Counted from the first letter of the stretch, positions 45,471 to 58,534 are shown. The stretch: DNA of 64,000 nucleotides from Ceratotherium simum simum (GCF_000283155.1 NW_004454166.1:11058199-11122198), one strand, 5' to 3'. Made by a program: numbers and translations. Notes: generated by a model not told the origin, from the letters alone.

Positions 45471-46479
45471 TCTTCCCCGCCCCCACTCCGACTCAGACTT
45501 GAAGTAGCTGAGACACATTGCTGTCAGAAGCAGCTAGCCTTTTTAAATTCAAATATATTCCTGTTGATACCAAGTGTTCGTTCTCATCTGATTTGGCATC
45601 AATGTTACATTTTCTTTCGGAGCTTGAGATTGCTTTTTTAAATATCTAAGTAAAAATATGCAGCTTGGTAGATGGAAAATGTCTTTGTCTGAAACTCTAG
45701 GCGATGAGAAAACACCAGAACCGACCACCAGCACTCCCCCTCAAGAGGTCACTTTGGCCTTCCTCTTCCTCTCTCGTCCAGAGGTGACTAGGAAATGGAG
45801 ACAGAGGTCCACTGGGTCTGAAGACTGGACATCAGTGGTGACCGGCCACAGAGAGGGGGGAGCAGAAGCCAGAATGGGGGGTATAGCGGTGGAGACGTGT
45901 GGCTGTGACAAGTGGGGTAGAAGATGCGTGCTGGAGGAAGCAAGCAGGCAGGGGTGGGGATAGCAGCTCGAGAGACAGGATGAGAAAAGTCTTTTGGAAC
46001 ACGCGTGGTTTGGACATGTTTGTTACAGTGGAGGAAGGAGCCATGGCAGCTGCAGGGTAACTGACGAGCAAACTCACAGTGGGACCCAGGGTACAGTGGA
46101 GCAATTGGCTTTGCAGATGAAGAGGGACCCTTCTTCCCATGAGATGGGAAGTAAGAGGAACGGGAACGTGCTCTACGTGTGCATGTGGAGGGGTGAGATG
46201 CAGGAGTGATTGAGTTCATGCCCGTGGACCTCATCTTTGAGGTGGGATCAAAGCGAGAGGTAGAGGATGAGTCAGCAGAGAGGTTGAGATTGGGAGCCAC
46301 TGCTGAGGGCCACGTAGAAGAGAACTGCGTGGAGGGGACAGGGAAGGCCGAACAGAACCAAAAGCAATTCGTTATTATTATGTTCTCCATATCACAGAAA
46401 AAGCCTTCTCAGAGGGTTGGGGTAATCGATCTTTTGCTAGGACTTCTCTCACAACCCGCCCCCCACCCCACCCCCAGTA

Positions 46480-46540
46480 CCACACACACACACACACCAC
46501 ACCACCACCACCACCACATAAAGAAAGGAAATGGAGAGAG
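46480..46540. repeat. (CA)n/(CAC)n and (GA)n simple repeats
   Basis: A run of CA dinucleotides passes into CCA/CAC trinucleotides and, after a short spacer, into GAGAGA. Confidence 0.9.
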
Positions 46541-47339
46541 AGAGAGAGGCAGCTCTTGGAATCAGAAGGGACATTTCCTTTCTCCGCCTACTTAATTATC
46601 TGGCTTTTTGAATGAGGGGTGGAAAGCAAACTTGCCTTGTTTCTATTCACAATTTCTCTCTTGAGTTTGCTCCCATTAATGAAACAGCTTAGTTTGGTTT
46701 AGCTAACTGCATGCATGACTTCCAAAAACCACATCACAATGCAGGAGGAATGCAGCCTCTAGCAACGCTACAGCAGCTTAACCGCATTGTTTAAAGAGAA
46801 GAGCAGGGGCGGCCCAGTGCCTCGGAAATCCATTTAAGATGTGTGAAAACACGAGATTGAAATTCTGACCTTTCCCTGAAGCTGAAAGGACCTACTCCAG
46901 GGGGCTGTTTGGAAGACTGCAGCTACAGGCCTGGGCCCATCCAGGACTCCCCAGGACTCTGGCTCCCAGAGACCCGCCAAGTTGCAAAGCCCTGCCTCTG
47001 TGTGTCCTTCTGTCCCTGCCGTGGCATCAGCCTGAAGGCTGCTGGGCATTCTGGAAGGGGAGAGGCTGCTTAAGGAATGGTCATCGAGGCCAGAAGAGGA
47101 GGGGGGTCATCAAAGGGCAAATCGAGAAAAATTTTATCTAAACTGTGTGGGGCTGGGTCTATGGGCACCCAAGTGGCCTTTCTGTTTCGGGTCAGGGAAG
47201 ATACTCTACCCAGATGGGCTTTCTGATGCTAACCCAGATGCCAAAATGTTTAAGGCATTGCGGGGCAGGAGGTAGGGCATGGAAGTTGGAATGTGATGGA
47301 CATGACTGCATTTTCATTCCATTCTGTAGCTGTAGGGAT

Positions 47340-47560
47340 AAATATAGCACCACTGGTGAAGAGTGGAGTCTGCAGCCAGGCTGCCTCAGTTCAAATCCTG
47401 ACCCCTTCACTTATTGTGTGGCCTTGGGCAATGACTGGCTACACCTCAGTTTCCCCAACTGTGTAATTGGGGATAAAGGTACCTAGTCATACACATGTTA
47501 TGAGGATTACATATGTAAACACGGAAAGTACTTAGCACATTATCTCTCCCATTGTATGTG
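47340..47560 (+). repeat. MIR SINE
   Basis: Order 'gagtggagtctgcagccagg', 'gttcaaatcctgaccccttc', 'cttattgtgtggccttgggc', 'cctcagtttccccaactgtg', 'gttatgaggattacatatgt'. Well preserved. Confidence 0.8.
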
Positions 47561-47589
47561 CCCCGTTGACATAATCTATCATCATCCTC

Positions 47590-47760
47590 GCCATTGGGGG
47601 TAATGTTTTAATGACTTGGGACCTTTGTTTCCCCATCTGTAGAAAAGGGACAATGAAGTCTCTCTCTTAAGGTGGCTTAAGAAGAAAATAGATTAGGGAG
47701 AATGTGATGTGTTTGGCCTATGGTAGGCACTTGATACGTGGCCACTGAATCTACATCTAT
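47590..47760 (+). repeat. MIR SINE 3' remnant
   Basis: 'tgtttccccatctgtagaaa' and 'tatggtaggcacttgatacg' are the MIR 3' half; the 5' half is missing. Confidence 0.5.
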
Positions 47761-47849
47761 GGATTTTTCTCTTGCTGGGCCCTGCCAAAATGTAAAGGGC
47801 TTGGCTTCTTCAAACAAAATGTGTAGCAATAGAAGATATTTAGTTCACA

Positions 47850-48010
47850 ATATGGGCTCTGGGGTCAAACACAGCTGGGTTTGAGGGCCAGGCCCTCTTC
47901 TTATTCACTTTGAAACCTTGGAGAGGTTATTGAGCCTTTCTCTGCCTTGGTGTCTTCATAAAATGGAGAATAATAGCATCCACTGTGAAAATGTGATGAG
48001 ATAATCTGGA
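47850..48010 (+). repeat. MIR SINE remnant
   Basis: 'atgggctctggggtcaaaca', 'cagctgggtttgagggccag' and 'tgtcttcataaaatggagaa' follow the MIR order. It is the third MIR-like piece in about 700 bp. Confidence 0.65.
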
Positions 48011-49019
48011 CCAGAGGAGGGCCACAGAGTGTGAAATGCAAGCTCCTTGAGTGAGGGGCTCTCTTTGGCTTCCTGTTTTATTCCTACACCTATCAGCACA
48101 CCTGGCCCATTGTAATGGTGCTCAAAAGTATTTGTGGCCCCATGGACGGAGGGATGAGGCAGGAGCACATCAGTGCCAGTTCAGAAAGGAAGCGTGGCCC
48201 AAGGGGACCTCATGGTTTCACCAGTAGCTCAACTAGGTCAAGTTGGTGCTCACATTCTCAAAGCCTCTGGTATCAGATGAGCAGGTGCCACTCTTGTAGA
48301 TGAGTCTTTTTATTTTTTTATTGCAATTCTCTTTGAGTCTTCTAGAAACCAAAGTATTACTCTAAGTGCTTCTCTACAGGTGTTCAGAGGGCACTTTTAT
48401 AGTCTCAGCCAGTCACTCTGGAACCCACACCCTCCTACTTGCCACAGCCAGGAAAGAGGCTTCCCCAGAACTCACATGATGGATGGTCACACTTTGGTGG
48501 AAGCAGCGTGAGGAGACGTCTGGTTTCTATTAATTATCCTAAATCAGTTACTCACTCAGTCAGGCTAGAGACAGAAATATAGTCGTTGTCCTGGTTTAAA
48601 CGTAAGTACTGCAGGACTCTTGCTTAGGAACCTGGCAAAGATGCTAGAAGATCCTAATTGGCTTCTATATTACACTTTCAGAGCCCTTGGAAACAAAGAT
48701 TCCAAGTCATTAATTAAAAAACAACTACAACAATGATGATGACAGTTAATATCAATTGAGCACAGACTATGGGAGATGCACTGGGCTAAATGCTTTACAC
48801 ATATTATTTTATTTAATCCTCATAACGTGTATACGACTAGAGAGAGGGCTTCTCTCTCCCCGGGATTTATTGACCAAGTACACACTCAGCTGTCTGGCCC
48901 TAAGTCTTCAGGGAACCAATAGGCACGAGCATTTGAGGGCAAAACATTTTCTCCTCCATAGCCGGCCAGAGGGAACTTTCTAGAAATTTAAATCTGAGCC
49001 TCTCTCAGGCTTAAAGCAC

Positions 49020-49290
49020 ATCACCTCTCTCTAGCAAATTCCCACTCATCCTTCGGGTCTGGGCTGACATGTCACCTCCTCTGGGAAGTGCTCTTCTAGA
49101 CCCCAAGATTAGACGAGGCTTCCTTCCCAGGCGTCTCTAGAGCCTCCAGGGCTCGCAGAGGTCACTGCACTGAGTACTCAGAATTGGAACGTTCTGCTCA
49201 CTTGTGAGCCTCTCTCCCCCCAAGGTGAGCAAGGACTGTGTCTCACTGACTGGTTGTGCCCCCAGTGCCTGGCACTGTGCCTGGAACCAA
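49020..49290 (+). repeat. L2 LINE 3'-end
   Basis: 'gggctgacatgtcacctcct', 'ctgggaagtgctcttctaga', 'aaggactgtgtctcactgac' and 'cccccagtgcctggcactgt' reproduce the L2 3' end in order. Confidence 0.8.
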
Positions 49291-50889
49291 GGAAGTCAAT
49301 CGGGTAGGATGCTTTGTGCTATGAGTAATAGAAAATCCCACTCAAACTCCAACGGGTTTAAATAAGGAGGAAATGCATAATTTCACAAAATCAGAAGTCC
49401 AGCTATTCAGTGGAAACAAAAGCAGTAGGATCAGTGGGTCAGTGATGTCATCAGGGGTTCAGTGCTGACCCTTTGCTCTGCCACCATCAATGTCTGCTCC
49501 ACCCTAAAGCTGGTTCCCCTTGTGGTCACAGCATGGCCCTCAATGCTACATACTTTATTCTTCACATCTAGAACAGGAGAGAGAGGGACCTCTCCCCCAA
49601 GTATAGTCTATAAAACCTTCCTCATAATCTGATTGGGTCAACTTCAGTTGGCCCACCCATATAGCCCTGGATCTTTGCCAGGTGGTCACCATCATCTGAT
49701 TGTCTCAGACTAATCATGATTTCCATCTGGAATAGGAATGGGATGGGGAAAAAAATCTGGGTTCAATTAGGAAGGAGGGAAGGGGGGCTAGATGCTGGCT
49801 AGGCAACCAGCAAGTACTCCTTACATAGATGCTGAATAATTATTGAGTGAATGATATAATAAAAATGAGAGCATGGCCTGATGTTCCTAGGAGTTGTTCC
49901 AATGGGGAAGTCCACTGACAAAGTAGGAGGGACCGAGGCTCTTGTGGTGGCTCTACCAGCACTGGAATGTCCTTGGCTTCAGGAAATTTTCACTAATCTA
50001 GGCATAACTGGGTCCTTTCCAATCTGATGCTTCTACTTCTCAGCAGTCCTCTTGTTCAGAAAAGATTATGGTAAACTTCTCCAGCCACATGAAAACTTTT
50101 TCCAGAGTTTTGCAGGTAGTATCCATATCTCCCAATCTCAGACCATTTCCTTGACTCGAGAGAGGTGCTCAGCAGACCTGCTGCTCTTGTCTTCCTTATG
50201 GTTTCAGCACTCATTGGTTTTCAAGAACCAGAAGTCTCTCTCTGGAGAAAATTAAGAACTACAGCCCTTCTCCCCAAGCCTGTGTCCTATAACCTATCCA
50301 ACCCACTTCTCAGGGAGATGGTGAGGGCAGATGGTAATATGGACCTTTGGGATCTGATGGGTCTGTCTTAGAACCCCAGCTCCGCTATTGACTTGGAATG
50401 GGACCATTGTTAAATCACTCACCCTCTCTGAGTCTTCTTTTCCTTCTCTGTGAAATAAGGCATTCATACGTAAGGCACTGCCTCCCCTACCTCAAAGAAC
50501 GGGCTTCTGAAAACTGCCTGAGTAGAATTTGGGTTTGGGGAAATTAAGATCTTGCAGAGAACTGGGGGGAAGGAAGGGGTACTATCCGCAGCAAACCTAT
50601 GAAAGGTCTCATGAATACATGTTTTTAATTTTTCCTAAAATAGAGTCAAAAAGAGACTCAAAATGTCAGTGACATTTAACACATATTAAAACACTAATAA
50701 CAAGTGCTATCCAATTAATTTCTATTTACCATCTGTTGCTTGTAAGAACATTTTCAAGATCTCCCTCCTTTAAGTATTCAGGAAAATGCTGATAATTCAG
50801 ATTGTAGGTCAGAGGCAGGTGAAGAGGGGCTTGTTGGTTGGTTGGTTCTCTCGTTCAAGTCTCCATCCATATACTCATTGTTTTTCTAT

Positions 50890-51835
50890 TGGTTTGCTTG
50901 GGCACTGTTTTCTCCTGTTCCCCAGAGACCCAGGCTCAAGGCACCTCAAAGAACTAACCCCAAGCACCATCTGTCTACACCAGGCCTGCTCCTCCCCTGG
51001 GGCTCCCAGTCTCAGGGAAACACTAGCACTTACCCAGTCACTCAAGGAGAAACCTGGGCACTGGCTCTGACTCCTCCCTCCCACTAGCTCCCCACCCTCA
51101 GTAGGTCCCCAGGTCCAGTCATCTACTTCATAACACCCCATGAAACCACCTGCTTCTGTCCATCCTCACTCGAGGTGCTGTAGCTTGACTTTCATTAGTT
51201 ATTAAGACCACTACGACCACCTCCTAACTGGTCTCCTCCAGTCTAACCAGGCTACACAAGGCAGCCAAAATGGAGGCAAATCTGATTCTGTCCCTCTCTT
51301 TCTTAAAACCTCTCAGACCCTCCAGCTCCATCCTCCCAGGTCCCTGCCCCAAACCTCCACCCACCACAGACACCAGTCGTAAAGAGCACCCTGCAGTCCT
51401 GCAATTATTCCTCATGCTCTATTGATTCTCCGTGCCTATCCACATGCTTCTGCAGTTGCTTGAAACATTTCCCTCCACCTCCCAACCTAGCTAACTCCTC
51501 TTTGCCCTTAAATATTCAGCTCAGATTTAACCACTCTGTGCCTCAGTTTTTTTATCCCATAAAATGAGCATCATAATGGTACTTACCTCATAGGTTCTTG
51601 GGAGGAATAAATGAGTTAATCCACGAAAAGTGTGAAGAACTGTGTCTGGCAGTTTGATAAACATTAGCAATTATGATCCTTTCTAGGTAGCCTTGACCCC
51701 TGAACCATACTCCCCATATTGCCCCACACTTCCCTCATCACGACTCTTAACAAACTGAACTCACATGGAATCACTAGATTTTGCATTCCTTGAGAGCCTA
51801 CACAGGGTTGTATTTATCTCTGTGTCCGCTCAGAT
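50890..51835 (+). repeat. L2 LINE remnant interrupted by a MIR
   Basis: Long diverged L2 sequence: 'cactggctctgactcctccc', 'cctcctaactggtctcctcc', 'ttcttaaaacctctcagacc', 'gttgcttgaaacatttccct'. The MIR at about 51,530-51,680 splits it, and the L2 resumes with 'cccctgaaccatactcccc'. No open reading frame of note remains. Confidence 0.75.
51530..51680 (+). repeat. MIR SINE inside L2
   Basis: 'ctctgtgcctcagttttttt', 'cccataaaatgagcatcata', 'cctcataggttcttgggagg', 'gtgtctggcagtttgataaa' follow the MIR 3' half. Confidence 0.7.
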
Positions 51836-52599
51836 TAGGGTGGGGAGGACTGAAGGGACATAGTGTATGTTAGTTGAAGGAATAAATGTTCAGACCAAGA
51901 GATCCAGAGGTTTTACCACTGTCTTAAAGTCATTTCAGTTGACTTACAGAAACTCACTCTCACTAGGACTTCTGACAAAATATCCTGAGATGTCTGGACT
52001 TCTGCCCCGGCACTCACTAACCAGAGACCACCCTATCAACTCGCCGTGTTCATGAAGTGACAGGCAGAGTTACTCTCTCCTTCACTTTAAAAGGGGGAAA
52101 AAAACATGAAGAGGAAAATGACTTAGTCATCACTGCCAACCGTGGCAAATAAACATTGCTATTACACACTCCAGAACTCAAGGAGCAACACGTAATTAGG
52201 CACAGGTTCAATCAGCAGCGAGAGGCAGGCTAGGTGGGAGCTCGCACCGACGAGTGGCTCATTTGCACTGCAGAAGAGGTGGGGATGTTGATTTTCATGC
52301 AAACACTGTCTTGAAGATTCCCAATTAAATAAGCACATTAATATTTTTAAGTCCCAACCTAGGTGAAATGCTTTTTCTGAGAAAAGGAGCAGGAACGTTG
52401 TGTTGCTGTGTTTCTGAGTGGCAGCAGCAGATTTATTGTGATTTTATGTGTTTTCTGATTATAAAAGTAATATATTTTCTTTGTGAACACCTTGGAAGAT
52501 ATAGAAAACAATAAAGAAGAAAATAAAAATCTATAATAATCTTATTATACACTTGGTCCTATCATCCATTTGATTCATTCTATCTACATTCAGTAACTC

Positions 52600-53060
52600 A
52601 GTAAATGATCTCATCCAGTCCCATAGCTTTAAATGCTGTCTTTATGCTCATCATTCTCAAATTAATATCTCCAGGCCCGTCCTCTCCACCAAGTTCCAGA
52701 CTAGATGTCAAAGGGACAGAGCCTCGTGGATATTTAGCAGCATCAGAAACTCAATATGGCCACAATAAGTCTCTTGCTGTATACCCTTTCCCCACAAAAC
52801 TGTTTCCTCCTCCATTCTTCCCCATATTAGTAAATGCCACTGTTATCCTCCCAGTTGCTTAAGCCAAAAACTAGAAGTCATAGCTTAACATTCACACACA
52901 TGTAGCCCATCACCAAGTCTTAACTCCACCTCCCGATTTCCTACACATCTTCCATCTCCACTGCCATCACCCAAGTGCAAGAGGCCAATATTTGTCACTT
53001 GGAGTATTGTAAGACCAGTCCCTTAGCCCATGTCTCTGCTTTCTCTATTCTTTGTACAGC
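52600..53060 (+). repeat. L2 LINE internal remnant
   Basis: 'tctcatccagtcccatagct', 'ttaaatgctgtctttatgct' and 'ttaatatctccaggcccgtc' correspond to the C-terminal ORF2 coding part of L2, much decayed. Confidence 0.7.
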
Positions 53061-54639
53061 AGTCAGAATACTATCTGGTTATTTTCTTAAGCCTAATACC
53101 TAAAAGCAGAATTGCAAAAACATAAATATTTTAAGGTCTTGATTATATATGTATATCTACCCACATAGATTTACAGACATCATCTCCTAATATCGACTGC
53201 ACTAACAGGATCTGAGTGTCTGGGTTGTAAGATAGCATCCCCAGTTGTACCACGCTCTTGGCCAAGAGCAAGCTTGGATCTTTTTGTTGGTTTACGTTTC
53301 TATCTCTGCTACTGACTGAAGCAATGATTACTTCTTTGATCATTTCATATCTATATAGCAGTATGAATTTTCAACCTATGGCACAAGTGAATCAAAAAAA
53401 AAACTTAAAAAATTTTTTTCTTATAATTAAACTTAGTATCTATCTGGAACTCCCATGTTGTCTAGTGGAAGAAAACTCAATCTACTTAATTCTCGATAAA
53501 CTCAATCACTTAGAGGTTTTCTCTGTCACCTCAAGTTTAAACTCAGTCAATGTGGATTTTCTCCACACTTTCTTCTGCTCATGACCTACGATATATCCAT
53601 ACTGATGAAGGTAGTGGGGTGGGAAGGGACTTTATAGAATCCTAGCGCCAGACAGAAAAAGAGGAGGAGGGATCTGGCTTACAGCTGTCATCTGTCCTCA
53701 CTGGAATCTACTAAAAAGAACTTTGTTTTTGTGGTCTTTGGTTAATCCCACTTTTATCAGCTGAGATGTCCCTGCCCCACCATCAACTCCGGGTGTCAGT
53801 TGGTCCAAACAGTCCATGTCTGACCCTCTGTCCCCATGGCTGGACCCTCTTGGGGTACAGGGAACTTTCAGACACTCCTCCATGGCAGTCTGGGGCCAGG
53901 CAAGACAGAAAGAGCTGTCTTGAGCTCTCTATGTGTCCTGAGGCCACTTCATCTCTATTTCCAGTCTATCATGCTGTCTTTCTTGGGTTGCACTTGGGAA
54001 TTTCTGCACAGGTCCTTTCTGCAGGCTTTCCAAACCTGTCCAAGTGTTCTATCATCTCCTGGCCTGGGATTAAGCTCAGGGAGGAGAGGATTAGTGTGCT
54101 AGACATGGAGATTCGCTGCTACCGAGATCCCTTCACATGGGAAAACTTGCTGCCCGCTGCAATAACTGAGTGCAATCAACAGATGGTCTCCAGCTGTCAG
54201 CTCCATCCAGCTACAGAAAGCCACCTGGCCCGAGGTCATGCCCTTCCCAAAGCAGCTTGTATCCATGACTGAGTAAGGTGGAGGTATAAAGGTGCAGTCA
54301 TTCCATCCAACACAGAACAACTTTGGTGAGAAATATTTGCTCCAGAGTTCCCTACTGGCCAAGGGTTTGTCAGGCTTGTTTCCCAGTTCAACTTCTCCCT
54401 CTGCCCCATTCTGCTTTCTTTCCCTTCCTTTCATAGGTGTGAATTCCTAATCAGCATTTTGCACCCCAAGCTTCATCTCATGGTTTACCTGCAGAGAACC
54501 TAGCCTGTAACATTTGTGAAGCAAAGCCATGTTCAGGGTCCCTTCTCAGGAATACTCATTGCCACTCTCTTGCTTTCCTTAGGGCCCCCCTCCCTCCTCT
54601 CAGCCCCTGGAATCTCTACAGACTCTACAGAACTAGACC

Positions 54640-54715
54640 ATTAACTTTTAATATATTTTTATATTTTTTAATTTTATATATTTCTTTATATTTTATATAT
54701 TTTTTATATATCATC
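54640..54715. repeat. AT-rich low-complexity tract
   Basis: About 75 nt almost entirely of A and T, made of TATATTTT-like units. Confidence 0.9.
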
Positions 54716-55434
54716 ACGCAATCTCCCCAAGTCTATTGTAAATAGCATAGCATATGGCTTTTGGCACAAAAAAGCCAAGCTTTTGAAACTCAAAAACCTT
54801 TTCTATCATCCTGTTTTCTTTGCCAGGACTTTGAAAAGGCTCTTTTGAAACTCAAGATTGAGAACTGATGCCTTTGTTCTCTTTTGTTGGGCTGTGGCCT
54901 CCCTTCCTCGAGGCAATGAGCTTAGACTGCCCTAGCTGCTGTCTGAAATGATAGAAGGTTCCCATGGTGTATTAGAAATGGGGAGGTATGTGTGTGTGGA
55001 ATATGGAAAATACTTGGGTTCACTCGAAATCTTATCTTAGCCTATCTGCCAAATACCTGTAGCCTTCTAAACATCACTGCAAACAGTTGGAGCTCAAGTC
55101 TGCAGTGGTTCTGAAACCTAGACATGGAAGGCGAAGCCATAGCAAGGGCGAGAGCTCTCTAAAATCATAATCGTCAGTACACAAAGCTAAAAGATGTTCT
55201 ATCAGGAAATTGGAAATAAATTTGCTCCTGAAGAAGATATGCAAAGTCAACTGAAGGAGACAGCATAGCACTCAAAAGAGTAGGGCTCTATTATATCTCA
55301 CTGGATATATGGTTCAGAAGATGGAATGAGAAATGTTAAGCAATATCAAGAGAAAGAGTCTCAGAAGCAGATGTGGACAGTCTTATTGGAAAGTCATTCC
55401 CTATTGTGTAGGAGGATGGATGCAAACATTTGTA

Positions 55435-55918
55435 GTGTTCTGTTACAGTGGTGGCCCTCAAAGAACCACACTCTGTTTAGTCCCTTCCTTTGAGTCTGGG
55501 CTGGTCCTGTGACATGCTCTAACCAAGAGACTGCAGAGGACGTGATGCTGTGCCAGTTCTGGGCATAAGCCTTAAGAAGGCCTATTGGCTTCAACTTTGT
55601 GCTCTTAGGAGCCCTGAGCCCCATGTGAGGAGTCTGGCAACACTGCTAGAAAGACCTTATGGGTAAGCCACATGGAGATAGAGGTCCTGAGATTACATGG
55701 GAAGAGAGGAGGCCAGCCATCCCAGCATCCCAACTGAGCCCAGCCCCCACTGACTCACCAACAAGAACAGCCACACAAGTGACCTCCAATGAGACTAGTA
55801 GAAGAATTGCCCAGCTGAGTCCAGCCCATTTCAAAAAATTATATGAATCAAATATAATGTTTTCTGTTTTAAGCCACTAAGTTTTGTGGTGGTTTGTTAC
55901 CCAGCTTTCGCTAACTGA
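55435..55918 (+). mobile_element. MLT1-type (ERVL-MaLR) solo LTR
   Basis: Sense-oriented old LTR: 'ttgagtctgggctggtcctg', 'gatgctgtgccagttctggg', 'agcccccactgactcacc', 'gaattgcccagctgagtcca', 'ttttaagccactaagttttg' and 'gtggtttgttacccagcttt'. No internal retroviral part is attached. Confidence 0.8.
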
Positions 55919-56149
55919 AAGGAGGTTGCAGCTTACAGACTTCAAGTCTTTAGGGCAGGCCCTCTGAACTGTGAAGTGAATTTATCAGACATCCTAATTA
56001 ATGCCATTAAATATTCAATTCACCTTGCTCCCTCTGTGCTAATTCCAGGCTCACCCAGCAACCTTCCAACCCATCTCCGAACCCCAGCCCCTGTCCTGCC
56101 GTGCAGTTCTGACTTAAGGGGAAGAAGGCACTAGTAAAAGACCAATGAG

Positions 56150-56398
56150 AGCTTGGCTGACACCTCACTATGTCCTCACACGGCCTTTCTTCAGTCGGTG
56201 CAGGCAGAGAGAGAGAGCAAACTCCCCGGTGTCTCTTATTACAAGAACATCAATCCTATTGGATCAGCACCCCACCCTTATGACCTCATTGATCCTTAAT
56301 CACCTCCTTATAGGCCCTATCTCCAAATACAACCGTGCTGGGGATTAGGGCTTCAACATAGGGATTTTGGGGAGACACAAACATTCAGTCCATAACAA
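56150..56398 (-). mobile_element. MLT1/MST-type LTR fragment, antisense
   Basis: 'tatgtcctcacacggccttt', 'ctccttataggccctatctc', 'ctggggattagggcttcaac' and 'cacaaacattcagtccataa' are the complement of a MaLR LTR 5' half. The other half is missing. Confidence 0.75.
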
Positions 56399-57329
56399 TG
56401 GGTAAAGATACAGATCAGTTAGGAAGTAGAGGGGAAGGGAGTTGAGGAAGTTCCTGTTTAGTGGCCGTTATTTTCTTTGACCTAGGATGCAAGATATGAT
56501 GATGATGAGTGGGATCTAGAGACGATGGAGGCTGGAGGAAAGGAACATAGTTTTGGAAGAGAGCAGTGGGGACATGGGAAGGAGGAGGCAGGATAGTGGA
56601 AGTCGTGGCAGGGAGGACAGAGAGCCCTGTTGCAGGTGAAGGCATGGATTTGAAATGAAGTTAGTTCAGAGCATGGCTAAGTGCTTTAATTTGGGAGCCA
56701 TCAATAGTTCAGAAATGATCAATAGTTGAGGAGCAGGAGCAAAGAAAAGAGAGAAATGAATTTATCCGGGTGGGAGAGGAGTGTGTGTGTGTGGGGGGGA
56801 GGGGGCAGAATGAGGGAGTTGAATTTGGTTGAAACACTGTCCATGGGATCCAGGCTAGGTTAGGAAAGGAACAGAAATTTAGATGGGATCAGAAATATTG
56901 GGATAAAATTAAAGAGAGGGCTTAGGAGGACCTGAAAAATAGCCTCTCATTTCACAAGAACTCATGACGGTTAATGGTTCCATTTGTGTCTAAACCTGAC
57001 AAAGCTGGCTTGGGTAGCTGCTTGATCTGCCTTTCATATTTTCTATCTTTCTCTCCTGGGATGGACCGCCGAGCTTGCACACTCTTCTGTTGGATCATTT
57101 TTGTTACAAAGCCACAGAGCTAATGGGAGATTTGTATGAAATTGTATTTATAAAGAGAGGCTCCTCCAGAAAAAACAGTTGTTGAGAATTTTACCAAGTC
57201 AAAGAGATACATTTCTTTAGCAGAGAGAGATGATTACTTGAGGTATTTGTGATATAACAATCACAGGTCAGTGGTGGGAGAATTCACCCTGAATTGTCCC
57301 CAATCATGCCCATGTCCCTGGCATAGTTT

Positions 57330-57490
57330 AGAGGTCACTAGCTCTGCCACTCCTGGATATATGACCTTGGGCAACTAAATTAATCTTCCTGGGTCTGTTT
57401 CCTCATCTTGAAAACAACTTATCTTCCGGGCTGTCATGTGAGCAGAATGAGATAATAGATATGAAGTAGGGCAAGGTTAGGCATAATTGC
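57330..57490 (+). repeat. MIR SINE remnant
   Basis: 'ctctgccactcctggatata', 'gaccttgggcaactaaatta' and 'gtttcctcatcttgaaaaca' match MIR. Confidence 0.75.
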
Positions 57491-57704
57491 TTTGTTGAAG
57501 TGCCCAATCATCATAGGTTTCTTTGAGGCTGATCTTTTTAAGAGTAGACTTATCTATAAGGATGATGTGGGATAGGCTTACTGCTTTAAATGAAGTTCCT
57601 TCAGCTCCCTTGCAGATCCAGTGAGGAAAACTGAAAGATAGTTGAGCTGATGAAGTAACAAAAGCTTGGTACCCATGTCAGAAGCAGCTCCCGAGTCCAG
57701 AGCA

Positions 57705-58117
57705 GTGCTTCCCAAGCTTTAGCGTGCCTCAGAATCACCTGGAAGGCTTGTTAGAGCAGCAATGGCTGCACTCTACCCCCAGAATTTCGGATTCAGTAGT
57801 TCCAGGGTGGGGTCCAAGTATTTCCACGTCTAACAAGTTTCCAGGTGCTGGGGCTGGCCCCGTGGCTTAGCAGTTAAGGGCGTGCACTCGGCTGCTGGCG
57901 GCCCGGGTTCGGATCCTGGGCGCGCACCGATGCACTGCTTCTCCAGCCATGCTGAGGCCGCGTCCCACATACAGCAACTAGAAGGATGTGCAACTATGAC
58001 ATACAACTATCTACTGGGGCTTTGGGGGAAATAAATAAATAAATTATTAAAAAAAAAAAAAAAAGTTTCCAGGTGCTGCTGCTGCTGCTGCTGTCCAGAA
58101 GACCACACTTTGAGAAT
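57705..58117 (+). mobile_element. MER5A DNA transposon interrupted by an ERE
   Basis: Starts 'cagtgcttcccaagctttag', continues 'cctcagaatcacctggaagg' and 'attcagtagttccagggtgg', reaches 'ccaggtgctg', is interrupted by the ERE at 57,851-58,062, then resumes and ends 'agaccacactttgagaatca'. These are the two ends of the non-autonomous hAT element MER5A. A CTG/TGC run at 58,076-58,093 expands the element's 'gctgatgctgctg' segment. Confidence 0.92.
57851..58062 (+). repeat. ERE SINE inside MER5A
   Basis: Begins GGGCTGGCCCCGTGGC, has the 'gcaactagaaggatgtgcaa' tail form and ends in an (AAAT)n/A run. Exact 16-bp duplication AAGTTTCCAGGTGCTG at 57,835-57,850 and 58,063-58,078. Confidence 0.96.
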
Positions 58118-58534
58118 CAGGATCTAAAAGAACTACAGACCTGACCCAGCGCATCGCTCCCCACGAAGCCTCTTTCACAGCAGACCAGCTCTCCTCCCTG
58201 TCAGCGGAGGACGACACTTTTCATGTCACAGATTAGTAAGGACCCTTGTTCTTGCTTTCCCAACCCGTGATCAGAAGTGAAAGTCACTGGCTCTTAGTGA
58301 TTAAACTCTAGAGTGGGCTTAGCCAATGGTCCAGGGAAGAGGGTTTAACCACACACCTAAATGAATGGGTTTGATCAATAATTCAGTGAGCTGTTTCTGG
58401 AACGGTTGTGATGATGAAGCTGTGGTCATGCTGCACCATGTAGGAGGCGGTTAGGAGCAATTTTGCTTGTTCACGCTGGGTTCAAAAGGGCTTCAGGGAG
58501 TTAGAAACTGAGCCAAACAGAATAAATACAATTT

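Noticed and set aside
45788..46390. A 200-codon ORF on the minus strand
   Set aside because: It has no recognisable domain and a low-complexity Ser/Pro/Thr composition, with an overlapping ORF in another frame. I saw no splice or promoter context to support it.
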